A stretch of 64,000 nucleotides of DNA from Massilia sp. Root418 (GTDB lineage: Bacteria > Pseudomonadota > Gammaproteobacteria > Burkholderiales > Burkholderiaceae_D): contig NZ_LMEC01000020.1 in NCBI RefSeq assembly GCF_001425265.1, positions 535,299 to 599,298 on the forward strand, written 5' to 3'. This document shows, piece by piece, positions 43,819-51,696 of this stretch. Positions within the stretch are counted from its first letter, which is position 1, and each line of letters begins with the position of its first letter. The position numbers and the translations under genes are program-made. The notes beneath the pieces are model-generated. The model was not told the DNA's origin. It saw only the letters and a list, made by a program, of their open reading frames with translations, and did not search any database.

Positions 43819-44070
43819 ATGGAAAACGCAGTATTGAAAATTGAAGGCATGAACGGCGAAGAGTGCGCCGACAAGGTGGCGCAGGTACTGTCCGGCGTGA
43901 GCGGCGTGACGGACGTGCGTGTGTCCCTGCTCAACTGCCTGGCCAGCGTGCGCTACGACGAAAAGCACGCCACCCCGCAAACGCTGGCGGGCAGCCTGGC
44001 GCAGGCCGGCTACCCCGCCGCGCCAGCCGGCACCGGCGGCGGCTGCTGCGGCGGGTGCTGCGGCGGCTAG
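43819..44070 (+). CDS. Small HMA-domain protein with Cys-pair tail
   Basis: 83 residues from the second of two tandem ATGs (43819, 6 bp after GGAG). It is a ferredoxin-like HMA fold (VLKIEGMNGEECADKVAQVLSGVSGVTDVRVSL, here VSGVTDVRVSLLNCLASVRYD). The usual metal loop GMTCxxC reads GMNGEEC, so only one Cys of the pair remains. The tail GGGCCGGCCGG supplies four further Cys. It may bind copper or zinc in a different manner from a canonical chaperone. It is divergent from nnrS and convergent with narL (4-bp overlap). Confidence 0.75.
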   Translation: MENAVLKIEGMNGEECADKVAQVLSGVSGVTDVRVSLLNCLASVRYDEKHATPQTLAGSLAQAGYPAAPAGTGGGCCGGCCGG

Positions 44071-44732
44071 CGCTCGCCCGTCAGCCGGTGCTCGACGGCG
44101 TACACCGCCGCCTGCACCCGGCTGTTCAATTTCAATTTTTTCAGCACATTCTGCACGTGGATCTTCACCGTGCTTTCCGACAGGTCCAGCGTGCGCGCAA
44201 TCAGCTTATTGCTCTCGCCGCGCGCCAGGCCGGCAATGATGTCGCGCTCGCGCGGGGTCAGCTTGTCCAGGTCCGATACCGGCGGCGCCGACGGCGCGCC
44301 GTGCAGCTGCGCCACCAGCTTGGACGTCATCGCTTCCGCCACCACGGTCTGCCCTTCGGCGGCGCGGCGGATGGCGCGCGTGAGCGATTCGGTATCGATA
44401 TTCTTCAGCAGGTAGCCGGACGCGCCGGCGCGCAGCGCCACCGCCAGGTCGGTGGCGTCCTCGGACACGGTGAGCATGACGATGGCGCTGTCCGGGCTGT
44501 CCTGCAGCATCAGCTGCAGCGTCTCCACGCCGGACATGCCGGGCATGTTCAGATCCAGCAGCACTACCTGAGGCTTGAGCTGCTGCGCGCGTTTGATGCC
44601 CTCCACGCCGTCGGCCGCCTCGCCCACCACGGAGAACTCCGGGTGGCGCTGCAGCAGCGAACGCACGCCGCTGCGGAACAGGGTGTGGTCGTCGACCAGC
44701 AGCACGGTGATGGGAGTGTCGGCGGATTGCAT
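44067..44732 (-). CDS. narL: Nitrate/nitrite response regulator NarL
   Basis: 221 residues. Receiver: VLLVDDHTLFRSG, VVLLDLNMPGMSG with the phospho-Asp, Thr in MLTVSED, and Lys in YLLKNID. LuxR HTH: LTPRERDIIAGLARGESNKLIA, with recognition helix ESTVKIHVQNVLKKLKLNSRV, close to E. coli NarL except at two positions (Ile and Gln for Val and Lys). It follows the NarX kinase gene by 29 bp. It controls nitrate respiration genes. The altered helix may explain why canonical TACYYMT heptamers are not obvious and CTAG dyads are. Confidence 0.93.
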   Translation of the reverse strand: MQSADTPITVLLVDDHTLFRSGVRSLLQRHPEFSVVGEAADGVEGIKRAQQLKPQVVLLDLNMPGMSGVETLQLMLQDSPDSAIVMLTVSEDATDLAVALRAGASGYLLKNIDTESLTRAIRRAAEGQTVVAEAMTSKLVAQLHGAPSAPPVSDLDKLTPRERDIIAGLARGESNKLIARTLDLSESTVKIHVQNVLKKLKLNSRVQAAVYAVEHRLTGER

Positions 44733-44761
44733 GGATTACCTTTCTGCGGTGTGGGTGGGGT

Positions 44762-46744
44762 TCACGCGGCGCGGCGCGCCGCCTTGGGCAGGTGCAGTTC
44801 AACGCGGGTGCCGGCGCCCGGGCTGGATTGCACTTCGAGCCTGGCGTCGATGCGCTGCGCCCGCTCGCGCATGATGTGGATGCCGACGTGGCCTTCGCCG
44901 CGCTCGGGCAGTTTTTCAGGCGCGAAGCCGGCGCCGTTGTCCTCGATGCTCAGGCTGAAGTCCTGGCGGTCCTGCAGCTGCACCTTGACCTGGCTGGCGC
45001 CGGCGTGCTTGCGCACGTTCGACAGCGCCTCCTGCACGATGAAGAGCAGTTGCAGCTGCTGCTCGCGCGGCAGCGGCGCGCCGTCGCTGTCGGCCACCAG
45101 CTCCACCGGGATGCCGGTCTGGCGGCGGAACTTGTCCACCGTTTCCTGCAGCGAGGTGGCGATATTCCCCTCGGGCAGGCGGGCGCGGAAGTTGTGCAGC
45201 AGTTCGCGCACGTCCTGGTAGCTTTCCTCCACGCCGGCGCGCAGCTGCGGCACGATGGCGGCCGCCTCGTCCTGCTCGCCCGCCTCCAGCGACTGCTCCA
45301 GCATCTGCACTTGCAGGTGCAGGAAGTTCAGGCCCTGGGCGATGCTGTCGTGCAGGCCCTGCGCCACCAGGTTGCGTTCTTCCGAAATGGCCATCTCGCG
45401 CTCGCGCCCGGCCAGGCGCTGGTTCTCGATGGCTGTGCCCAGCAGCTGGCCCAGTGTGTCGAGCAGCGCACGGCGCCGCTCGTCGATCAAAGTGGGCTGG
45501 CGGAAGTGCAGGTTGAAGAAGCCCAGGTGCTGCTGCTGGGCGTAGATGTGGAATACCGACACGGTGGCATAGCCCTCGCGGTGGCAGCGCAGGTCCATGG
45601 CCGGGTCGAGCCGGCGCATGTCGTGCACCACAGACACCTTCTGCTGCACCGCGTCGCCGCACAGGCAGTCGCCCACCTTGATGCAGTGCTCGTCCTCCAC
45701 CAGCTCGCTGGAGATGCCGCGATGGACCAGCATGTGCAGGTTGCCGCGCAGCGGGTCCAGCATGCGCACGGTGCCGCCGTCGGCGCCGAAATAGTCGCAC
45801 AGTCGCTGCAAAAAGCCCTCGCACAGCGCTTCGGCAGGCTGCGGCTGCTGCAGGAAAGCGGCGGCGTCGTACAGCAGCGCCAGTTCGCGGTTCTGCTCTT
45901 CCAGCGCAGCGGTCTTGCTGCTGACCAGGTCACTGAGGCCGCTGTAGACGCGCTGCAGCCGGTCGGCCATCTGGTTGAAGCCCACGGTCAGCTGGCCCAG
46001 TTCATCCTGGCTGTCCACCGGCAGGCGCACCTCGAAGTCGCGCTCGCGCATGCGCTCCATGCCGGCCTGCAGCCGGGTGACGGGCGTGACGATCATGTTG
46101 AAGAACAGGTAGATGATGCTGACCGTACCCACCAGGGCCAGCGCCAGCAGCACCAGCTGCGAGGCGCGCAGCCAGAAGGTGCGTTCTTCGCTGTCGCGTT
46201 CTATCTGCTGCACCAGGCTATCGGCCGCCGCCACGAAGCGCGCCGTGCGGCCCTGCAGCATGCGCACGTCGGTGGCGCTCAGGCTTTGCTGGCGCATCAG
46301 CGTGGCCGCCAGCGGCGCCAGCTCCTCGCGCCACTGCCGCTCCACCACGTTGAAATTGCTGCGGATGACAGACGCGGGAGGCAGGAACAGCGGCCGGCGC
46401 GGGTCGCCGTGGCGCAGCTGGTCCAGCGTTTCGCCGATGACTTCGGCCTGCAGGCGCACTTCCTCGCGCGCCGCGGCCGCATCGGGACGTTCTTGCAAAT
46501 TACTCAACTGCATACCCAGCTTGTAGCTGTGCATGCGCAGGCTGCCGGTCACATTGATGGCGGCCGCGCTGCCTTCCAGCTGCCAGGACAGCAGCAAGGT
46601 GGCGCCGATCACCAGCAGGGCCACGGCCAGGAAACTCACCAGCACGCCGACGATGCGGGTCGACAGCTTTTGCCAGGCCGCAAACAGCGGCGGACGCGCG
46701 CCGGTACCCCCGGCAGCGCGGCCTGCTGCGATGCTCTCTGCCAT
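44762..46744 (-). CDS. narX: Nitrate/nitrite sensor histidine kinase NarX-like
   Basis: 660 residues. First membrane helix about 30-54. The periplasmic domain carries the nitrate-binding P-box INVTGSLRMHSYKLG. Second helix about 195-218, HAMP, then a GAF-like central domain with Cys-rich CIKVGDCLCGDAV. Kinase core: H-box LHDSIAQGLNFLHLQ, N-box EALSNVRKHAGA, G1 DNGAGF. NarX signals external nitrate to NarL by phosphorylation. Length exceeds E. coli NarX (598) mainly in the central domain. The gene lies 68 bp after moaA and just before narL. Confidence 0.93.
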   Translation of the reverse strand: MAESIAAGRAAGGTGARPPLFAAWQKLSTRIVGVLVSFLAVALLVIGATLLLSWQLEGSAAAINVTGSLRMHSYKLGMQLSNLQERPDAAAAREEVRLQAEVIGETLDQLRHGDPRRPLFLPPASVIRSNFNVVERQWREELAPLAATLMRQQSLSATDVRMLQGRTARFVAAADSLVQQIERDSEERTFWLRASQLVLLALALVGTVSIIYLFFNMIVTPVTRLQAGMERMRERDFEVRLPVDSQDELGQLTVGFNQMADRLQRVYSGLSDLVSSKTAALEEQNRELALLYDAAAFLQQPQPAEALCEGFLQRLCDYFGADGGTVRMLDPLRGNLHMLVHRGISSELVEDEHCIKVGDCLCGDAVQQKVSVVHDMRRLDPAMDLRCHREGYATVSVFHIYAQQQHLGFFNLHFRQPTLIDERRRALLDTLGQLLGTAIENQRLAGREREMAISEERNLVAQGLHDSIAQGLNFLHLQVQMLEQSLEAGEQDEAAAIVPQLRAGVEESYQDVRELLHNFRARLPEGNIATSLQETVDKFRRQTGIPVELVADSDGAPLPREQQLQLLFIVQEALSNVRKHAGASQVKVQLQDRQDFSLSIEDNGAGFAPEKLPERGEGHVGIHIMRERAQRIDARLEVQSSPGAGTRVELHLPKAARRAA

Positions 46745-46812
46745 GGTGTTCTCCCGGTTGCGCTGCTGTCCAATAAGCAGCTACGTTAAGTATACACGGC
46801 AGCGCCCGCCTG

Positions 46813-47787
46813 CTAGCCTCCCGTTTGCGACATGAAACGAATGATTTTCTGCGGCTGGCGGCCGAAATCGTGCTGCTGCGGCTTCAGTTCGATGGCGGTG
46901 CGGATCGCCTGTTCCAGTTCGGTGTCGCTGGCGCCGCCGCGCAGCAGCGGCCGCAGCTCGAATTTTTCCTCCTGGCCCAGGCACAGGTACAGGGTACCGT
47001 CCACCGACAAGCGCACCCGGTTGCAGGTGGCGCAGAAGTGCTGCGACAGCGGCGTGATGAAACCGATGCTGACCTGCCCGTCCGGCGTGCACAGGTAGCG
47101 CGCCGGTCCGCCGCCCAGTTCCAGCGCCTGCGGCCGCAGGCCGAAGTGCTGCTGCAGGCGGCGCTGCACCGGTGCCAGGTCCATGAAACTGGCGTCCTGT
47201 CCGCTGGCGCCCATGGGCATCACCTCGATCAGGCGCAGCATGAAGCGCTGCGCGATGCAGAATTCCACCATGGCGTCGATCTGGCTGTCGTTCACGCCGC
47301 GCATCGCCACCATATTGATCTTGATCGGGTCGAAACCCGCTTCCCTGGCGGCGGCCAGCCCCTCCAGGATGGACGGCAGGCTGTCGCGTCCCGTGATGCT
47401 GCACATGGCCTGGCGGTCCAGCGCATCCAGGCTCACGTTCAGGCGCCGCACCCCGGCCGCGCGCAGCGCCGCCGCATGGCGCGCCAGCCGCGTGGCGTTG
47501 GTGGACAATGACAAATCCTCCACGCCGGGCAGCGCAGCCAGGCTGGCCGCCAGCTGCGGCAGGCCGCGCCGGGTCAGCGGCTCGCCGCCGGTCAGGCGCA
47601 CGCGCCGCGTGCCCAGGCGGGCAAAGGCCCCCACCACCCGTTCGATTTCTTCGAAGCTGAGCCAGTCCGGCGGATCTTCGAAATCCTTGAAATCCTTGGG
47701 CATGCAATATGTGCAACGCAAATCGCAGCGATCCGTCACCGACACCCGCAGGTAATCGATGCTACGGCCAAACCGGTCGCTTAACAT
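46813..47787 (-). CDS. moaA: GTP 3',8-cyclase MoaA
   Basis: 324 residues, a radical-SAM enzyme that starts molybdenum cofactor synthesis from GTP. The N-terminal cluster is TDRCDLRCTYCMP (CxxxCxxC). The C-terminal second cluster lies around HFCATCNRVRLS with a later Cys in LYLCLGQ. It ends in the essential Gly-Gly (MSQTGG). Its presence between nar and narXL is logical because NarG needs the Mo-bisMGD cofactor. The 142-bp region before it contains three CTAG-centred repeats (47855-47885), so it probably has its own nitrate-responsive promoter. Confidence 0.95.
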   Translation of the reverse strand: MLSDRFGRSIDYLRVSVTDRCDLRCTYCMPKDFKDFEDPPDWLSFEEIERVVGAFARLGTRRVRLTGGEPLTRRGLPQLAASLAALPGVEDLSLSTNATRLARHAAALRAAGVRRLNVSLDALDRQAMCSITGRDSLPSILEGLAAAREAGFDPIKINMVAMRGVNDSQIDAMVEFCIAQRFMLRLIEVMPMGASGQDASFMDLAPVQRRLQQHFGLRPQALELGGGPARYLCTPDGQVSIGFITPLSQHFCATCNRVRLSVDGTLYLCLGQEEKFELRPLLRGGASDTELEQAIRTAIELKPQQHDFGRQPQKIIRFMSQTGG

Positions 47788-47854
47788 CGTGATGCTCCTT
47801 CGTTCTCGTTAAGCCGATTGTAGCGGCGCGGCCGGCCTTTGCCATTGCCCATGA

Positions 47855-47886
47855 AGGACTAGGGGACTAGTCCTAAATGACTAGCC
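47855..47886 (-). promoter_or_regulatory. CTAG-containing dyad cluster upstream of moaA
   Basis: Three CTAG cores in about 30 bp: AGGACTA-N6-TAGTCCT is a 20-bp perfect inverted repeat (47856-47875) and includes the palindrome GGACTAGTCC; it is followed by AAATGACTAGCCCC. The same AAATG(A/C)CTAG(T/C)CC core recurs at 55963 and 62345, and an inverted version at 55553-55572. It is a candidate binding site for the local NarL. Confidence 0.55.
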
Positions 47887-47929
47887 CCCTGCCCGCTTCC
47901 CCTACACGCCTCTGCTTTTCCCTTCTTGC

Positions 47930-48694
47930 CTACTGCACCAGCGGCGAATCCGCGCCTTCCAGCTCCACGCCTTCGATCGCGGCGCGGCCGGCCAGGATGC
48001 GCATGTACTGGTGCAGCGCGCGCTGCCAGCTCTGGCGTTGCAGCTCGTCGGCGATCTGCGCCGCCACCGCCTCGTAAGGCACCAGATGGCCCGGATCGCT
48101 GCGCAGCACTTGCACGATGTGCAAGCCAAAGCGGGTCTCCAGCAGGCGCCCGGCCAGTTCGCCCGGCTGCAGGCGGAACAGCAGCGCCTCGAATTCCGGC
48201 ACGCACTGGCCGCGCTGCAGCTGCCCCAGGCTGCCGCCCACGGCGCCCGAGGGGCAGTTGGAATAGGTGCGCGCCAGTTCCTCGAAACGCTCCGGATTGG
48301 CCTGCAGCTCGGCCAGCAGCAGTTCGGCCGTCTCGCGCAGCAGCTCCAGCGGCGCGGCAGGCGTGACCTGGAACAGGATGTGGCGCGCTTCCACCATGGC
48401 GCCGGTGCGGTAGCGCTCCAGCCGGCCCTGGTAATAGCGGCGGCAAGCTTCTTCGGTCACCGGCGGCACCCGCAGCTCCAGCTCGAACAGCGCCTCGATC
48501 AGGTCGTCCTCGCTCAGGGCTTCCCCTTCCAGGCCGGCGCCCACGCCCAGGCGCGCCGCTTCCTGCAGCAGCAGCTGGCGCAGCACCACTTCATGCACCG
48601 CCTGCTTGAGCGGGTTGGCCGCGTGCTGGTGGTGCGGCAGTTCGCTGGCGATCTGCGCGTCGGTGATGTCGACGCCGTTGATGGCGATACCCAT
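47930..48694 (-). CDS. PpiC-type peptidyl-prolyl isomerase of the nar operon
   Basis: 254 residues. An N-terminal helical (SurA/NifM-like) segment is followed by a parvulin domain (EARHILFQVTP, FEELARTYSNCPSGAVGGSLGQLQRGQCVPEFE, TRFGLHIVQV). There is no signal peptide, so it is likely cytoplasmic. It lies 15 bp after narI and is part of the narGHJI transcript. Isomerases of this kind are regular members of beta-proteobacterial nar operons and are assumed to assist nitrate reductase folding or assembly. NifM-like chaperones are the nearest analogy. Confidence 0.9.
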   Translation of the reverse strand: MGIAINGVDITDAQIASELPHHQHAANPLKQAVHEVVLRQLLLQEAARLGVGAGLEGEALSEDDLIEALFELELRVPPVTEEACRRYYQGRLERYRTGAMVEARHILFQVTPAAPLELLRETAELLLAELQANPERFEELARTYSNCPSGAVGGSLGQLQRGQCVPEFEALLFRLQPGELAGRLLETRFGLHIVQVLRSDPGHLVPYEAVAAQIADELQRQSWQRALHQYMRILAGRAAIEGVELEGADSPLVQ

Positions 48695-48709
48695 GTTGTT
48701 CTCCTTGAA

Positions 48710-49393
48710 TCAGCGCGAACGCACTAGCTGGAAGGCGCGGTTCAGGTACACCAGCGCGCCGAAACCGCTCCACACGTGCACCAGGCGGGTGAACGGGAAG
48801 ATCACGAACAGCGACATGCCCATGAACAGGTGCAGCTTGAACACCAGCGGCGCGTCCACGATGAAGCCGGCGGCGTCGCCACGGAAGGTCACCACGTGCT
48901 GCGCCCAGTTCATCAGCAGCACCATCATGTGGCCGTCCAGGTGGCCGGCCGAGACGAAGATGGAGCTCAGGCCCAGCAACAGGGTCGCCAGCAGCCAGAC
49001 CAGCACCAGTTTGTCTTTGACGCTGGTGGCGTGGCGCACGCGGTCATTGCCGACGCGGCGCGCCAGCAGCATCAGCAGGCCGATCAGGCACAGGCTGCCC
49101 ATCACGCCGCCGGCCACCATGGCCACCAGCTGCTTGGCGCCGTGGGTGACGCCCAGCGCATCCCATACGCCGACCGGTGTCAGCAGGCCGGCCGCGTGGC
49201 CACCCAGCAGGCCGATCACGCCGATGTGGAACAGCGGGCTGCCCCAGCGCAGCAGGCCGGTGTGCAGCACCTGGCTGGACTCCGAACGCCAGCTGTACTG
49301 CTCGCGGTCGAAGCGGACCAGGCTGCCCAACAGGAACACCGCCAGCGCAATATAGGGATAAATCCCGAACAGGAATTGGTGCAGATAACTCAT
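48710..49393 (-). CDS. narI: Respiratory nitrate reductase gamma subunit NarI
   Basis: 227 residues from the ATG at 49393 (MSYLHQFLFGIYPYIAL). Five membrane helices, with His residues in SPLFHIGVIGLLGGHAAG and in KLHLFMGMSLFVIFPFTRLVHVWS as heme b ligands. The subunit anchors NarGH to the inner membrane and takes electrons from quinol. It lies 10 bp after narJ. Confidence 0.95.
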   Translation of the reverse strand: MSYLHQFLFGIYPYIALAVFLLGSLVRFDREQYSWRSESSQVLHTGLLRWGSPLFHIGVIGLLGGHAAGLLTPVGVWDALGVTHGAKQLVAMVAGGVMGSLCLIGLLMLLARRVGNDRVRHATSVKDKLVLVWLLATLLLGLSSIFVSAGHLDGHMMVLLMNWAQHVVTFRGDAAGFIVDAPLVFKLHLFMGMSLFVIFPFTRLVHVWSGFGALVYLNRAFQLVRSR

Positions 49394-49403
49394 GATTCTC
49401 TCC

Positions 49404-50147
49404 TCAGGGTTGCGCCGCGCCGGCCGTGCGCGGGTAAAAATGAATGGGTTGCTGGCCCCCGGCAATGGGGCCGGCGCCGAGGCCGAAGCCGGCCCCCGGC
49501 ATTGCGCTGGCCAGCAGCGGCTCCACGCCGTCGGCGCCGGGGCCGAAGGTTTCCAGCGCTTCGTCCATGTCGCGCACCGGCGGCTCGCTCAGCTCCTCGG
49601 CCGCCACGGGGCTGAGCGTCTCGACCAGGCCGAACACGCAGGCGTAGGGGCTGCCCGAGGCGCGCAGCTTGCGGCCCAGGTGGGCCAGCACGTGGATGGC
49701 GTCGCCCAGCAGCGGCAGCGCGGTGTCCTCGTCCTGCTGCGACAGGAACTCCAGGAACAGCGGCACGTAGTCCGGCAGGTCGTCGCCCACCATCTGCAAG
49801 CCGTGCTTGCTGTATTCGGCCAGCAGGTCCACCATGGCCTGGCCACGGTCGCGCGACTCGCCGTGGATATGCTCGAACAGATGCAGCGAGTGGCCAGGGC
49901 TGCGGTCGAAGGTCTGCACGTACTGCTGCTGCAGGCCGATCAGCGGCGTGCCGCCCAGGTGGTCGAACAGCGGCTGCAGGCGCGCCTGCCAGTCAGGATG
50001 ACCCTCCAGCGCCCGGCGCAGCTCGGGCAGCGCGGCAAGCATCTCGGCCTCAGGGTAGAGCAACAGCGCCGACAGCACTTGCAGGCCGCGCATGCCGCCG
50101 CGCGGGATGCTGTCCGCAACGGCGGTGTCGTTGGCGGGATCAAACAT
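49404..50147 (-). CDS. narJ: Nitrate reductase assembly chaperone NarJ
   Basis: 247 residues, helical TorD/NarJ-type chaperone (LQVLSALLLYPEAEM, YVQTFDRSPGHSLHLFEHIHGESRDRGQAMVDL, DDLPDYVPLFLEFLS). It binds NarG during molybdenum cofactor insertion and is not part of the final enzyme. Its start overlaps the narH stop by 8 bp, indicating coupling. The C-terminal tail is Gly/Ala/Pro rich (PGAGFGLGAGPIAGGQQP). Confidence 0.95.
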   Translation of the reverse strand: MFDPANDTAVADSIPRGGMRGLQVLSALLLYPEAEMLAALPELRRALEGHPDWQARLQPLFDHLGGTPLIGLQQQYVQTFDRSPGHSLHLFEHIHGESRDRGQAMVDLLAEYSKHGLQMVGDDLPDYVPLFLEFLSQQDEDTALPLLGDAIHVLAHLGRKLRASGSPYACVFGLVETLSPVAAEELSEPPVRDMDEALETFGPGADGVEPLLASAMPGAGFGLGAGPIAGGQQPIHFYPRTAGAAQP

Positions 50148-51696
50148 CGAGGGCCTCCTTCTTCTTGCGCGACTTGGGCATGGACACGAAAATGGTGGAG
50201 CCGTGCTTGCGCTTGCCGAACAGGCTGGCGTCGCTCACGCCGTCCGAGCAGCCATTGCCGAAGCTAAAGCCGCAGCTGCCCTTCTCGTTGAAGCTGTCCT
50301 CGGCCATTTCCTTGTGGCTGCTCGGGATCACGAAGCGGTCCTCGTAGTTGGCGATGGCCATGATGTGGTACATGTCCTCCACCGTGGCCTTGTCCAGGCC
50401 CACCTGCTTCAGCACATCCAGTAGCTCCACGCCTTCCACACTCTTGCCCCGCATATAGGCGCGCATGGCCAGCATGCGGTCCAGCGCACGGACCACCGGC
50501 GCCTGGTCGCCCGCCGTCAGGAGGTTGGCCAGGTACTGCACCGGGATACGCAGGCTTTGCGTGTCCGGCAGGATGCCGTTGCGGCCCAGCTTGCCCGATT
50601 CGGCCGCCGCCTGGATAGGCGACAGCGGCGGGATGTACCAGACCATGGGCAAGGTGCGGTATTCGGGATGCAGCGGGAAAGCCACCTTCCACTCCACCGC
50701 CATCTTGTAGACCGGCGAGCGCTTGGCCGACTCCAGCCACGCGTCCGGGATGCCCTGGCGCCGCGCCTCCTCGATGATGGCGGGATCGTGCGGGTCCAGG
50801 AACAGGCCGAGCTGCGACGGGTACAGGTCGCGTTCATCAGCCACCGAGGCCGCCGCTTCAATGCGGTCCGCATCGTACAGTAATACGCCCAGGTAGCGGA
50901 TGCGGCCGACGCAGGTTTCCGAGCACACGGTGGGCTGGCCGGCTTCGATGCGCGGGTAGCAGAAGGTGCACTTCTCGGCCTTGCCGGACGACCAGTTGTA
51001 ATAGATCTTCTTGTACGGGCAGCCGGAGATGCACATGCGCCAGCCGCGGCACTTGTCCTGGTCGATCAGCACGATGCCGTCGTCCTCGCGCTTGTACACC
51101 GAGCCCGATGGGCAGGACGCCACGCAGGTCGGGTTCAGGCAGTGCTCGCACAGGCGCGGCAGGTACATCATGAAGGTGTTCTCGAAGGTGCCGTACATCT
51201 CCTTCTGCATATTGTCGAACAGCTTGTCCTGGCTACGCTGCGCGAACTCGCCGCCCAGGTCATCCTCCCAGTTCGGGCCCCACTCGATCTTGTCCATCTT
51301 CTTCCCGGTCAGCACCGAGATGGGCCGGGCGGTGGGCGGCGTTTCCGACAGCGGCGCGTTCTGCAGGCGCTCGTAGTCGTAGGTGAACGGCTCGTAGTAC
51401 TCGTCGATCTGCGGCAGGTTGGGGTTGGCGAAGATATTGGCCAGGATCTTCAGGCGGCTGCCCTGGCGCGGCTCGATCTTGCCCGCGTCCGTGCGGCGCC
51501 AGCCGCCGTTCCACTTGTCCTGGTTCTCCCACTGCTTGGGATAGCCGATGCCGGGCTTGGTCTCGACGTTGTTGAACCAGGCGTACTCCACGCCGTCCCT
51601 GCTGGTCCACACGTTCTTGCACGTGACCGAGCAGGTATGGCAGCCGATGCATTTATCCAGGTTCAGCACCATGCCGATTTGTGCGCGAATTTTCAT
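50140..51696 (-). CDS. narH: Respiratory nitrate reductase beta subunit NarH
   Basis: 518 residues from the ATG at 51696 (MKIRAQIGMVLNLDKC), which overlaps the narG stop (ATGA). Ferredoxin-type cluster motifs: CIGCHTCSVTCKNVW, CEHCLNPTCVASCPSG, CRGWRMCISGCPYKK (with Trp replacing one Cys, as in the 3Fe-4S site of other NarH) and CTFCYPR. It passes electrons from NarI hemes to NarG. The C-terminal tail is rich in Lys (PKSRKKKEAL). Confidence 0.96.
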   Translation of the reverse strand: MKIRAQIGMVLNLDKCIGCHTCSVTCKNVWTSRDGVEYAWFNNVETKPGIGYPKQWENQDKWNGGWRRTDAGKIEPRQGSRLKILANIFANPNLPQIDEYYEPFTYDYERLQNAPLSETPPTARPISVLTGKKMDKIEWGPNWEDDLGGEFAQRSQDKLFDNMQKEMYGTFENTFMMYLPRLCEHCLNPTCVASCPSGSVYKREDDGIVLIDQDKCRGWRMCISGCPYKKIYYNWSSGKAEKCTFCYPRIEAGQPTVCSETCVGRIRYLGVLLYDADRIEAAASVADERDLYPSQLGLFLDPHDPAIIEEARRQGIPDAWLESAKRSPVYKMAVEWKVAFPLHPEYRTLPMVWYIPPLSPIQAAAESGKLGRNGILPDTQSLRIPVQYLANLLTAGDQAPVVRALDRMLAMRAYMRGKSVEGVELLDVLKQVGLDKATVEDMYHIMAIANYEDRFVIPSSHKEMAEDSFNEKGSCGFSFGNGCSDGVSDASLFGKRKHGSTIFVSMPKSRKKKEALDV

